Origin: Epichloe hybrida
Lineage: Eukaryota > Ascomycota > Sordariomycetes > Hypocreales > Clavicipitaceae
Assembly (NCBI GenBank): GCA_019022495.1
Contig: JAFEKR010000034.1
Coordinates: 434,001-498,000, forward strand
Reading direction: 5' to 3'
DNA: 64,000 bases
A program made the position numbers and the translations under genes. The notes under the pieces are model-generated. The model had not been told where the DNA came from, did not search any database, and worked only from the letters and a program-made list of their open reading frames with translations. Below, piece after piece: positions 33,201 through 45,128 of the stretch. Every line of letters begins with the position of its first letter. The first letter of the stretch is position 1.

Positions 33201-33484
33201 TATAAAGGATCGCGAGGCAAGGCGGTTAACTTCAAATACGTGATAGAACACATAACAAAGAAAGACAAGGGGATAGCTTAGCTACTAGCGTTAAACCTTT
33301 CTTTATTATTTTAGAGTCTATATAGATATAGATATTAATACTAAAGTAAGAAAAGAGCTATATCCTACCTTTCCATTAGCATAACTTATCGTTAACGTGG
33401 CCCTCCTATTTCATAAGGCAAGTTATTGTTAGATAAGCTGCCTCTTCTAATTAACCTTGCTAATCTGCGGTGTTCAAAGACTAC

Positions 33485-33515
33485 GTGGTTATCTGTAAAG
33501 GTAACCACTAATTAG
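33485..33515 (-). promoter_or_regulatory. Candidate primer-binding/hairpin region of Copia 27019-33824
   Basis: Just inside the 5' LTR, in element sense, the sequence is CTAATTAGTGGTTA, then ten bases, then TAACCAC. The 7-bp arms GTGGTTA and TAACCAC can pair. TGGTTACCT could serve as a primer-binding site 8 nt from the LTR. The same arrangement occurs in two other Copia elements here (44839-44865, 56741-56767). Confidence 0.5.
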
Positions 33516-33824
33516 TGTTAGATTCACAGGGTATTAAATTCAATATGTAATACAGTCATAAGCCCAAAGAATAGTATTGTTATTAATTATTTATTCTAGG
33601 CTGCGTTATCTGTTATCATAATTAATTAAGTTATAGGAAAAGAGAGGTAAAAAGCTAGAAGTTATAATATATAAAGGGAAAAGGGGTTACGCGTTTATAT
33701 CCCTATATTTCCTAGCTAATTAACGTGCCAGGTTGTGGGTCACGTGTGGGGTCCGCGCGCGACCCAAGCTTCTGCTAGGTAATTGCGGCTGCGACGCGCG
33801 ATTGATATCACCTTTGTTCCAACA
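33516..33824 (-). repeat. 5' LTR of Copia element 27019-33824
   Basis: 309 bp ending TTGTTCCAACA, with both TG and CA termini intact. It contains GGTCACGTGTGGGGTCCGCGCGC, a GC-rich patch that escaped RIP. Confidence 0.9.
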
Positions 33825-34659
33825 ATATTATTACTAGTATTATTTATACTATCCTTCTATATTAGGTTTAACTTATAATTATATTCCTAGGTTATTAGAA
33901 GCTAGCTATCCTTTAGCTAGAAATAATATACCTTCTTCTCCTAGCTATCCTTCTCCTATATACTATTCTCCTACTAGGTCTTCTATTATACCCTCTCCTA
34001 CTTATACTCCTTATACTAACCTTACCTATACTATCCTAGTTCTAGGTTATACCTAATATAAACTAAATAAATAACTTATTATACTATACTTATTACTTAG
34101 TAAAGAAAGTACTATAGCTATAGTAATAGTAGTATAACTTTAGCTAGAGGTAATACCCTCCTATCTATTTTCTCCTAGTAATTAAGGTAATAACTTACTA
34201 GATAAGTATTCTTATTAAGTAGTAATAATAAAATATAGTAAGTAAGTATCTAGGGCACTTATAGGAGTCTATATAGCTATATAAGTTTTCTAAAATTAAT
34301 TTAGTTTATTATTAGTTTATATATTACCTTATTTTACCTTAAATTTATTAAGTGCTTATATTTTCTTTATACTTTTTAGTAGCTTTTATATTAGTTAGAA
34401 GTATCCTACTTACTTAACTAAAATATTCTATTATTTTCCTTACCTCTATATATTCTAAGCCACTAGAATCCGCTTAACCTAATATTCCTTTATAAGCTTA
34501 TTATTACTCTTTACTAGGACTTATTTAGGACCTAGGTATAAGTCTTATAGCTATTAGCTTAGGAGTAGGTCTTTTACTATATATTTAATAAGATTTATAT
34601 AAAAAACTAGATAAATACCCCTTAGTATATTAAGTTAGACTATAAGAGGGGATAGTACT
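33825..34659. other. RIP-degraded AT-rich DNA, unrecognised
   Basis: Continuation of the target sequence of the Copia insertion. Plus-strand reading at 33920-34030 gives a Ser/Pro/Tyr-rich peptide through stops, perhaps an old gene fragment. No family is recognised. Confidence 0.35.
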
Positions 34660-34861
34660 TGTGAGAACAAAGGGATAGCTAGGCAAGAGGTATGGGGGCG
34701 TTCGTATATTAACTGAAGCTTGCTAGGTCTAAGTGTGTTATACGTGCGAGTTGCTAACTTATAGGTAGTGACTTGCTAGTGTTACGTAAACCTAGCCCTA
34801 GGGCGTAGTACGCCTGCCTAGTAGTGCGCTAGCGCACTAGTGTTATAAGTAAGGCCTTATA
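34660..34861 (-). repeat. 3' LTR of gypsy element 34660-48688
   Basis: 202 bp, TGTGAGAACAAAGGG to GTAAGGCCTTATA. The inner terminus CTCACA has mutated to CTTATA. Adjacent TTACCCCCTTAC (complement of a G-rich purine tract) marks the polypurine primer of a minus-strand element. Confidence 0.88.
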
Positions 34862-37700
34862 ATTACCCCCTTACTTTTAGCTAGGCTCCTAAATAGCTTT
34901 TGGCGGGTATTATATAGCTATTTACTAAGTAGTAGCTATACTAAAATAATAATAAATAATATTAGTGTTTAAGTATAAATTCACCTACGACTCCCTATTA
35001 TATTACTAACTTTTCCCTTTCTTATCTATAGTAAACTTTTCCCTAAATACTATTATATTATTAGTTACTACTACTTTACCTTTACTACTTGCCTTATTAT
35101 TAGAATGGAATTAGATAGGGAAAGCGTTAAGAGTATTATTATTATAGCTATCCCTAATATCTATTTAAGAGAATATTCCTATATGTATTATTTATATATA
35201 GGTTACGCGGACTTTAAGAAGAATTCTCTAGCTAAGCCTAATATTTCTTAGATTAACTATTAATTCCCTAGTGTGCTAACTACTATTATTAAAGGGAAAT
35301 ATTTAAAGCGTTATATCTAGTGTGTTAAATATAGTAATACTTATAAGATAGTAAGTATATTATATTCTCTGCTCTTTTGGTCCCTAATTACCTATATCTC
35401 TCTAGGTAATACTAACTATATAAGGGGATTTTCTAGATCTTCTTACTACCCTTAATTAGGTAAAAACTTTAATAGATGCCCTAAGTAATTAGAACCTTAA
35501 TAACCCTAATAATTATATGTTTTCTAAGGTAACTTACTACTGTTTTAGCACCTATTATCTAAACCTTATTTTAGGGTTTAATTATGCTAATATAGCTTAT
35601 TATATTTCCTTTGGTTTAACTAGGGCTACTAAGGTTTATTAGGTATATTTTATTACGTATTCTCTAGACCTTTACTTACTCCCTAGGTAGGCTGCTTTAG
35701 CTATATATAATTAGTATATTATTTTATGCTAGTAACTTTTAGTTACTATGTATTCTACCCCTACCCTAGGGATTATAAGTTATTACTTCTCCTTTGCTAC
35801 CTATTTACTAACTTTTGTAGCTAAACTACGCTATATATTATAATTCCTAGAAAAGAAAAATGACTTTATAGCTATAATATTATAATCTAGGATTCGTGCC
35901 CTAGGGGGTGGTAAAGCACTGGTTTTTCTAGGTAATAGAGGTAGCGGTTTAGGAGAATAAGAGCGAGGGCGCTAAGTATCTCCTTTATAATAGTATTATT
36001 TTAATATATAAGGGGGTAACCATAGAAGGGTTTCCTGTAAGACTCCTCTTCTTATAAGTATCTTTTCTTTTGTTATTTAGTAGATAGTCTAATAAGGGTT
36101 TTAATTAGAGTGTAATAGTGGCTAATAAGGCTAGGCCTTTTTTGTAATTACCTTATCTCTTATTACTTATAACTTAATTATATCTTGCTATACTTTTTAC
36201 TTATTTTACTTTAATAAAAAGCTTAAATTATGCGTTAAGCGCCTTCTATATCTTTTAATACTACTTATTAATTATATTTGCTTAGCTAGCCCTTCTATTT
36301 CACTAGGTATTTATTACCTTTATGTGTCTTCCTATAATCCCTAACTTCTTTAACTTTAAACTTATTGTTATTATCTTTAAGGTCTAGTATTAGCATATCC
36401 TTATCTAGGGCGTCTTCCTAGTAATTCTATAGCTCTAATAGGCTAATGTAAAACATATTATATAGTTAGCTATACTTATTAGGTAGCGCTAGTTAGTACA
36501 CTTATTTACCTATAGTATTAAGTATTTAAAATAGCCTAATAAATCTTAGGTTTAGCTTCTATTTCGTATCCTTAAGCCTAATATTCTTTACTAATAGTAG
36601 TACTAAGTCTCCTCTTTTTAAGGTTATTAGCTAATATCTCTAGTTATAATACTTTACCTATGCTTTAGTAGCCCTTACTTAGTTATATGCTAGTTTCTCC
36701 CTAACCTTATGTAGCTTTTTAATATATATGTAAGCCTCTAGGACCTCCCCCTCTATGCTCTTACCCTTAAGAGTAAGGTAAAACTTAGGTAAATAGCTTA
36801 TAAGAGTGTAATTAGGGGAGTAGCCTATTATTCTATTAATAGTATTATTATATATAAATTAGGCTATTAGGAGTAGCTTTAGCTATAGTTATTAGTTCTC
36901 TTTAATAAAATAATATAAGTAATACTTAAGCACCTAATTTATCCTCTTTATTTACCTATTAGTTTAGGGGTAAAATGCTATTAAAAGCCTTTGCTTTATA
37001 TATAACTAGTAATATACCTCTAACTAGAATTAGCTTATAAATACTAACCCTTTATTAGATATAATACCCTCTAGCGCTCTAAATTATAGCTTAATCTCCT
37101 TATAGAATAACTCTGCTAATTTAGCTATGTTAATTATAGTCTTTATAGGAAGGAAGACAAAGTACTTAGTAAATTAGTCTATAATTACTAGAATTACATT
37201 AGTTTCTCGCTCGCCTAGCCGCACTAGTAGTAAACCTATAATAAAGTCTATTAAGATCTCTGCCTATAGTTACCTTAGTATTAGTAGTGATTTAAGGCTT
37301 CTATAGGGGTAGTACTATCTTACTATAATATACTAGCATACTCCGCAGCTAGATATATAGTCTAAAATAGCTTTACTTATTACTAGCTACTAATAGTAAT
37401 GTTTTAGTAGCTCTAGAGTGTGTTTAGTCCTAAAGTAACTTACTAATGGATTATTATAGTGTAGCTATAGAAGCTTCTATTATAAGATAGGCTCCTATAG
37501 AATAACTACCTAGTCTTTATATATTAGGAGGCCCCTTATGCTATGTAACTATAGACTAGCTTTTCCCCTCCCTTTTACTTAGGAGTTAACCTTACCTCTG
37601 CGCTTTTATAGATCTAGATCTTAGTCCTATGCCTTCTATAGTAGTTACGCTAATGGTTTATTTGCTATGGATTAGTAAGGATTTAGTAATATAATAGCCC
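34862..37700 (-). pseudogene. Degenerate gypsy integrase and 3' tail
   Basis: On the minus strand, 37090-36950 reads ALEGIISNKG, then VYYQLYIKQRL and AFYPQTNRQ through stops, the gypsy integrase catalytic core. Zinc-finger and upstream integrase parts continue to ~37600, where the Copia insertion cuts in. From ~36300 down to 34862 about 1.4 kb shows no recognised domain, and a chromodomain was not identified. Confidence 0.75.
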
Positions 37701-37958
37701 TGTTGGATGCACCAAGGTCCTGCGCAGGTAATAAATCCTGTATAAATTGAAGTCGATGATAGTTAGATAGATAGCTAGGAAAGAGGGAGAAGAGAGGGAA
37801 AGTCTAGATGCTAGAAAAGGTGGGCGAAATCCGTATATAGGGCACAAAAGGGGGTGGCGAATTGATGCAGCCAATCATATCGCGTGTATTGCGCCGGACC
37901 TATAATTGGTCTGGTCTTTGGCCACGATTAAACCAATGAAAATCTGAAGGAATTAACA
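37701..37958 (-). repeat. 3' LTR of nested Copia
   Basis: 258 bp, TGTTGGATGCACCAAGG to GGAATTAACA. Differs from 44866-45123 by transitions only, as far as seen by eye. Confidence 0.92.
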
Positions 37959-38189
37959 CTAGCAATCTCTCTTTTTCCTTTGTGGCTAAAGAGCTTAAAA
38001 ACGCAATAAAAATTAGATTAAAGGAAAGTGTACATAAGTGAATCCCTTAATGGGAATCCGCTGCTCTGATTAGCTGTTGTGGTATTAGTTAATTAAATTA
38101 ATCCATCATTCCTTGCCTAAGCTCCTGTTTCCTAATATTATAGGTCTCTTTACCTATCCTTTAACATAAATCATTAATTCATTTGAATT

Positions 38190-41100
38190 AATTAAAGAGG
38201 AAAGTAATAAATTTGGCAATAATTTAGTTATTACGTCTGCTAGATTGTCATCGCCATTAATCCACCTAACTTCGTAGATCTTGTGCCTCTTATATAATTA
38301 ACAAAGAGCTATAATATTAATTATTAGTCTCTTCTCCTTTATAGTTCCTAGCTTCACAAGACATTTATATAATAAAAAAGAGTTAGTATAAAGAATCATA
38401 GGAATCTAAGGCATCTTTAATTAGTCCGTGATCTAATGTAAAGTCATGGAAATCGTATAGGTAATATCTACGCCTTAAACCATGCTATATAACTTAGAGG
38501 CAAGCGCGCTATAAGTAACTCTCTTACTCTTTATTAAGCTATACGTGATAATATTGCCTTTTATAATAAAGGTATTATTGTCTTGCATTATCTCGTTACT
38601 AATCATAATTACGTATCTAATCTATAAGCTTAAATCCTTATTATTAGCAAGCAATCTATCTACAAACATAAAGAGCTTCGCCTCCTTAAGAACCAAAGGA
38701 ATATATCATAGTCCGCATTATTAATTCTTAATCTACTACTTAAGGTATTTATTAAGGCATGTAATATCTTCCCTAGAGGGTTCTTAGTATTAAGCTATAA
38801 TTAACAGGTTATAGGAAGCTTCTAGTTAACACATAGTTATAATGTAGCTTCCTTAGGCTTATTATTCCACGTATTCTTGCTTTGCTATTAGGGATTAAGG
38901 ATTAACTTCCTTAATCTTCTAACTCTAGCCTTTCTAGGTTAATATTAGCAAGTTATCAGTGTTCTAGGTTAAGATGTAACTATTAAAGATAAGGGGATTC
39001 TTAGCGGTTAATCATTGCTTTTCTTTGGCTATGAAATTAGCCTTCTAGAGCTCTTTCTCTTCTTTTCAGAAGAAGTTATTATTACTTAGGCCTAATGTAT
39101 TATTAGTTTGCATTCTAATAATACTAAAGAGGTTCTTATTATTTAGGGCTATAATTAATAAGCAAGGATTGTAGGTTAAGGTTATTATATTAAGGTTATC
39201 CCTATAGTAATAGAAGTATATTACTTACTAGTAGGTTCTAGCCTTTATAATCCTATAAAGAGGTCTAATTAATTTGATTATAGTCCCTTCTAGAAAGAGA
39301 TATGTAATTTGCTTTGGCAATCTTATGATAATTAGCCTTGTTAGCATTATGTGCGATTAAGTATAGGCTTGCGTAATATTACGAATCTAAAGGTAAATAC
39401 CTCTTTTTCTTAATAACGGAGCGATAGCTACGATAAGGCGTTAGCTTGCTCGTTATATTATTAGCAATTACGTTAGGATGAATTCCTTTCCTTTGTCATT
39501 ATAGCCTTGTATAATAAGGCGGGATTTCTCGTATAGCAAATCCGTTCCTTTACCTTTAATCTCTCTAACTATATAAGAATCAAAGATTCTATGACCTCTG
39601 TGCTTCGCTAGGTTAAACTTAATGAATTTAAACATATCACAAGCTTATAAAGCATTAATCTTAGCTTAATTAGATTACTTAAAGGGTTTTCCTAGGGTTA
39701 TAATCCTTCCTTCTTAGCGAAGCTAAAGGGCAAGGTTCTAATTAGCCTCTTCCTTTGCTATAAGAAATACTATACTTAGCATCCCTCTAGTTATAATCTC
39801 TTAAATAAAGGCCTCCTCTTAATCTTTATTTATAAGTATATAAAGCTAAACTAGGCTAATATTCTTCTTAGGGCTATAAGGTTTTCTTTTCCTTACTTTT
39901 ATTCCTTTAGGGCATAGTAATAAGTCTTTAACTTAATAGCTTCCCCTTAGGGCCTTTTAGGCCTTATAAGTCTCTTTATTAGACTCTCCTACACTTATAA
40001 ATTAAACTATTAGGGCCTTTCTTAGTCTCCCTTACTTTCTCTTAGCTAGTATTTATAGCTCTTTACTATCTTCTATTAGAGAATCTCTTTTATTAGTAGT
40101 AGTTAGTTATATAGTTACTTCTTTCTCTATATTACTAGGCTTTATCTCCTACTACTCTAGCGTGTTATAAGGCTTTATCTCCTACTGCTCTAGTCCCTCT
40201 ATAATACATAGGTTTTTATAATAGGGCTTTACTACTATAGAGCAGAACTTCACTAGGCCACAGGGTATGTTAACTATACAAGTCTCTCTATTAGTAGCAA
40301 GTAGCTTATAAGGGCTATGCTAGCTGCCCTTCTCTCTTCACATGCGTACATTAGCTTACAGGGGTAGCTAATATATAGGCGCTATATTAGGGCTATTCTA
40401 GGCTTTAAGAGCATTATAGACTTACTATAAAGCTAGAAGATATTAGACTTTATTAGTAGCTTTATGAATTACCTTAGCACATTAAATAATAAAGACACTT
40501 AGCGGTAACTTATCTATTATCTATAGGTAGCCTCTAAAGACTAGCATGGTTAGGATAATACTATTTAGGCCTACAGAGTCATTAATAGCCTTAATAGCTA
40601 TTTAGAGGCATTACTCTAGCGCAAGCTTCGTTCTAATTAAGTCTGTGATAATATTATAGGCTTAGCGTAGAGGTCTAAAGTATCTCTTAACCTTTCTAAT
40701 ACTATTATAGGCTTTAATTAGCATCTCACTGGTTTTAATTAATATTAATTAAGCATAATATCTGAATTTAGCGGAAGCGAAGTTATTACTAGCATCGTGG
40801 ATAATCTAATCTAGAGGTCTAAGATAAGTATTAATCTAATATTCGCGGATTGCATCCTAGATATCTTAAGCCTTCTGCTTCTTTAGATTAAGGAATTAGG
40901 CTACTTAGAACAAGGTTACTAAATTAATAATGTAAAGCACTAGTTAGCCATCGATTTACACGATATTAATAATGATCTCGTAGTTAAATTCGTAGTTATC
41001 TTTAATTATAAACTTGAATTAACTAGGGGCCTTTCTATGCATTTAGTAATAGTAGCAGACTTTAGTCAATTCCTTAATTACCTAGCGTTTAACTTCGTGA

Positions 41101-43660
41101 CTAGCTTAGTAAAGGATCTTTATAAGTTATTAAACGGAAGGGTAACTAAGCTAATAATGTAATTAACGAATATCTCCTTCTAAAAGGTGGAAGGCGACTA
41201 TTTCTTTCGCTTCTAGTAACCACTAAGGATAGCCCTATTATTACATAATAGGTACAGTCTTATTGCCTTAGATAAGTACGTTAGCAAGGTTATTAATCTT
41301 AACTTACATCTTATTTATATTAGTAATTAAGAAGAGAAACGGGGTGGCTATATTAAGGACGTAGAATTCAAGCTCTCTAAGTTCTATAGGTATATAGAGA
41401 ATTCCTCTTATAACTACTAATCTAGCGCTAAATATGATAATTTAGGGTTTATAAGGGGTTACCTTTAATAAAGGCATTAATCTTAGCAAAGCCTTTACTT
41501 ATACCTCTCCTATAGTTAACTTTCCTATGGCACTAGTATTAGGCATAATCCCTCTAAAGACCTCTTTAGAATAGTATTCTTTAGAGACATAATAGATTAA
41601 GCCTTTATTACACTCTTATGGCTTATAGAGCTCTTATTTAAGGAATATATATTAAAAGGCTTAATTATTTAGGGTTATAAGGACATTAACATTAGCAGCG
41701 TTATAGTTAGTCTATAATCTAAAGTAAAAGAATTATATAATACTTAGGTGTGCTATTAATAGTAGCTTCTCTACGTTATTATTATTATCTTTAGCTTCTA
41801 TGTAGGCTAAAAGATATAATTCCTAATTCTAACCTAAGCCTTTATTAGGCTTGTTATTATTCTGCCCTTTATAGGAGGCAAGGAATACCTAGAATCTCTT
41901 CTCTAAAGGGGGTATATAATATATTTTACTAGCTTACTAGTAGTCTTTCTCCTTTTAATATTCTTTAGCAAAGTAATTAGAGGACTAGCAGCTGCTCTTA
42001 CTACATATAAAGCAGCGCTTAGTGCTTAGCCTAGGGCTCTATCCGTAATAACTTCCTTTACTACGGGGGGATAATTGCTATCTGTACTAATAATTAGTAA
42101 ATATAGCCTCTAGAGGGTCTCCTTATTAGTACTAAAGGTATTAGGAAGACTTCTTATTTAATTCCATAATAGTGATTACCTTACGGAGGTCTCTAGTAAG
42201 ACTTTTAAAGCCTACGGAGTATATATATTCCACTATCTAATATTTAGGCACACTAGCTATAGCGTATAAGGCCTACTTATAGAGTTTAGTATTTACTATC
42301 TTAGCAAGGTATAGGCCTCTGTGGATTTTCTTAAGGGTTAATAACATAATCTTAAGGCACTTAAGCTTACTTTTATTAGGGTTCTTCTTAATTATACTCT
42401 TTAGCGTTATACTACTCTATTTATAGTAATAGAATTACTAGTTACTTTCTATCTTAAAGCGCTAATAAATATAAGTAATTATCTCTTTATAGAAATAGTT
42501 ATTCCTAAAGAGGTAATTAAGGTAGTATTGCTTAGCATTACCTATTAATATAATAGGGAAAGCCTTCTAATAATATATTTAAGGAAGGTTAATTTTATTA
42601 CACTTATTTTTAAAGAGTGTAATCTTTAGCATTAAGAAGTTATATAGCTTTTCACTATAGTGGTTGCTATCCTTATATATCTTTGTAAGCTCTAAGATTT
42701 TCTTTATAATCTAATCTTCAGAGGGGAATTACTATAAAGGCATAATTTATTATAAATAACAGTCTATTAGTTGTTCTTAATAATAATTATCCAGATAAAG
42801 CTATTAATATAATAGGGATTATCACGGGGGTTCTTATAAGAGTTTAAGTAATCTTTAGGGTTAGGGAAGGTTAATTTCTAGGGTAGGTTATTAGGGCTAT
42901 TAATATTAAAGTTCTAGGGGTTCGGAAGATCGTAGTCTTTCTTGTAATCTTTCCTATAACTAAAGGGGTATTAAGGTTTAATTAAGCACTTTCTTAAGCG
43001 ATGCTAGGATTGAATATCCTAGGCCTCTCCTAATAAGGACGCTGTAATCTTATAAAGAATTACGTAATTCTCTAATAATATCCTTAGATGCCCTTTTAAA
43101 GGTGTCTTTAGACTAACCTTTAAAGTCTTCTTAGAATAATTCCTATAGGTTATTATCTCTCTATTCTTGATGCTTACTAAGGTTAATAAATCTTGTAATT
43201 TAGTTATTAAGCTTAAGCTATGTAGTAGTGTCTAGATCTAGCTTAATAGATTCTTTCTAGTTATACGAGAATTTGTAAGTAAGCTATTAAAGGCGTGGGG
43301 GTAATTCATGCCTTTAAGGTCTCTTAGGGGTGATAATTAGAGCCTTACTATCACTAGTAGCCCTTCCTCTTATAGAAGGTCCAGATTCCTCTGCTATTTT
43401 TAACTATTAAAGGAAAAAGCAGTAATAGAAGTAAATTAATAGGAATAAAGAAAGCGATAGAAGTGCCAAAAGTAACTGGAAAATAACAGGGAAAGTAACA
43501 AGGGAATAATAGGAATTACTACTTCCTGTTTTTCGTGAAAAGAAGGGAAGGAGGTAATCTCTCTTTCTTGCTAATAGGTACGGGGCGAATAGCACTAATA
43601 ATAAAGGGGGTAAAAAACGAGTAGTAAATACTTGTAGGGAGAGATTAAAGGTCTGTTAGA
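38190..43660 (-). pseudogene. Degenerate Copia Gag-Pol (nested element)
   Basis: Minus-strand reading through stops. RNase H C-terminus is at 38200-38330 (KIYEVRWINGDDNLADVITK). RT lies at about 39000-39750 and integrase at about 40600-41250. A CCHC knuckle near 41975-42010 reads CFICSKSSC. The Gag region extends to ~43400. Many in-frame stops arise from CAA/CAG and TGG codons. Confidence 0.78.
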
Positions 43661-43739
43661 TGAAGGGAATATTTATAAAGAAGTTATAGATATATTGTTA
43701 AAAATAAGACTTATTTTTAGCCCTTTTCTAGTTAAAGAA

Positions 43740-44640
43740 CCTTCTTATTACTAGCTTGCTTTGCAAGTCTGACAGCTGCACTGCAGCTGTCAACGGTCGC
43801 GAGGGCAGCTATCAATGGCTGCGACCGACCGTGTGGATGACTAATTAGTCAATTGCGTTGTGGCTGCAAGTGTGGCCATAACCACGCCACTAGTAATTAG
43901 GTAAGCTAGGGTGACGTAAGCTAGGGTGACGTAAGCAGGTTACCCTACACATAACTTACCCTATAGCTATCTTTGATAATGATTTTCTCTTTATCTAGAG
44001 GTCGTACAAAAGTTTCACATATAGCAAATTGAAGCTTGAAGATAGGGCTTTCTCTTTATGCAAGGTTATTTTTTGGACTAAAAGTTGGTGCATACGGGTT
44101 GCTAGCTAGTATAGTGGTGAGTCGATTTTTTGGTTTTTGCATACAAATGAATTTTACGGAAAATCAAAAGTGGCCCGTAAGACCCCATTGGCGGCCCGGA
44201 TCCACCGATACGGTCAGTAGGTCTATGAGAGGAAGAAGATCTTTTCAACTAGCTAGATAGCTAGTCCTCTTAACTAACAATAGCCGCATTGCTCGTACAA
44301 CGTATCTAAAATCAATTCTATTGCTTTATAAGATATTATAAAAGTGATTTAAATTGAATTCTATTAGTTGATAACTGCCATAACCTTCCGTTGCGTTGCG
44401 TTGATTGATTTAACGTTGCAGCCCTATTAGTCCCCGACCGTAGAGCTTGCACCCGTACAGCTGTTGCCAGCTGGCAACTAGCTCCTTACATTTCAATATA
44501 TATTAGCTAGCTTAGCTAAGGTTATTCAACGTTAGGTTTAAAATAAATACCTTGCGGCGATAGATTCGGTTATTCGGTTAGTTTTCTCGTGATAGACAAT
44601 AAAATCGACAATTAACAACAATATCCTAGATAGATATAAC
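43740..44640. other. Compositionally distinct block inside the nested Copia leader
   Basis: This ~0.9-kb block keeps many CpA/TpG dinucleotides and CAGCTG-rich inverted repeats, for example GACAGCTGCACTGCAGCTGTC at 43770-43790. It also has a direct AAGCTAGGGTGACGTAAGC repeat at 43909-43941. It contrasts with the fully TA-converted flanks. It may be a later insertion or a leader region that escaped RIP. No terminal repeats or target duplication could be fixed. Confidence 0.4.
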
Positions 44641-44838
44641 GAAGTTATATCCCTAAGCCTAAGGGTTAATAGATTAATTCCTTAGAAGCCTAACAAGCCT
44701 ATAACTAGGATTCTAGTCTCTTCCTTTAGCACACTTATGCAGTTATGCCTCTCTACCACAATGACCGTTATAGTATAATAAGGGGTAGTGGCAGTAGCGT
44801 CTGCAGAAATGTCTCTTCTTGTGATACCTAGCTTATCT

Positions 44839-44865
44839 GTGGTTATAAAGTTAACCACTAATTAG
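44839..44865 (-). promoter_or_regulatory. Candidate primer-binding/hairpin region of nested Copia
   Basis: In element sense CTAATTAGTGGTTA, six bases, TAACCAC follows the 5' LTR. The arrangement is identical to that of the 27019-33824 element but with a shorter loop. Confidence 0.5.
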
Positions 44866-45123
44866 TGTTAGATGCACTAAGGTCCTGCGTAGGTAATAAA
44901 TCCCGTATAAATTAAAGTTAATAATAGTTAGATAGATAGCTAGGAAAGAGGGAGAAGAGAGGGAAAGTCTAGATGCTAGAAAAGGTAGGCGAAATCCGTA
45001 TGTGGGGCACAAAAGGGGGTGGCGAATTAATACAGCCAATCATATCGCGTGTATCGCGCCGGACCCACAATTGGTCTGGTCTTTGGCCACGATTGAACCG
45101 ATGAAGATCCGAAGGAATCAACA
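44866..45123 (-). repeat. 5' LTR of nested Copia
   Basis: 258 bp, TGTTAGATGCACTAAGG to GGAATCAACA. Both termini intact. Confidence 0.92.
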
Positions 45124-45128
45124 AGCCC

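Larger units (their letters stand above)
27019..33824 (-). mobile_element. Complete, RIP-inactivated Copia element, 6.8 kb
   Basis: Two 309-bp LTRs enclose a Ty1/copia Gag-Pol in minus orientation. The target duplication ATATT is perfect (27014-27018 and 33825-33829). The order of domains from right to left is Gag, zinc knuckle, protease, integrase, RT and RNase H, which is diagnostic of Copia. LTR differences seen by eye are nearly all transitions (C/T, G/A), as RIP produces. Pol is full of stops and the element is dead. It inserted in unrecognised AT-rich DNA. Confidence 0.92.
37701..45123 (-). mobile_element. Complete, RIP-inactivated Copia element nested in the gypsy element, 7.4 kb
   Basis: 258-bp LTRs at 37701-37958 and 44866-45123 and a perfect AGCCC target duplication (37696-37700 and 45124-45128). 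The internal region encodes Copia Gag-Pol on the minus strand. It split the gypsy Pol between integrase and RNase H, so it inserted later than the gypsy. The internal region is longer than in the other two Copia elements, because a compositionally distinct ~0.9 kb block sits near the 5' end. A solo LTR of the same family lies at 50178-50434. Confidence 0.93.

Noticed and set aside
37683..37874. Minus-strand 63-codon frame
   Set aside because: Lies within a Copia LTR. The same frame recurs in the LTRs at 44866 and 50178, so it is a shadow of repeat sequence.
44036..44260. 74-codon plus-strand frame within the nested Copia leader
   Set aside because: Starts on TTG, has no motif and is antisense to the element. 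Its openness reflects the less-mutated composition of the block.
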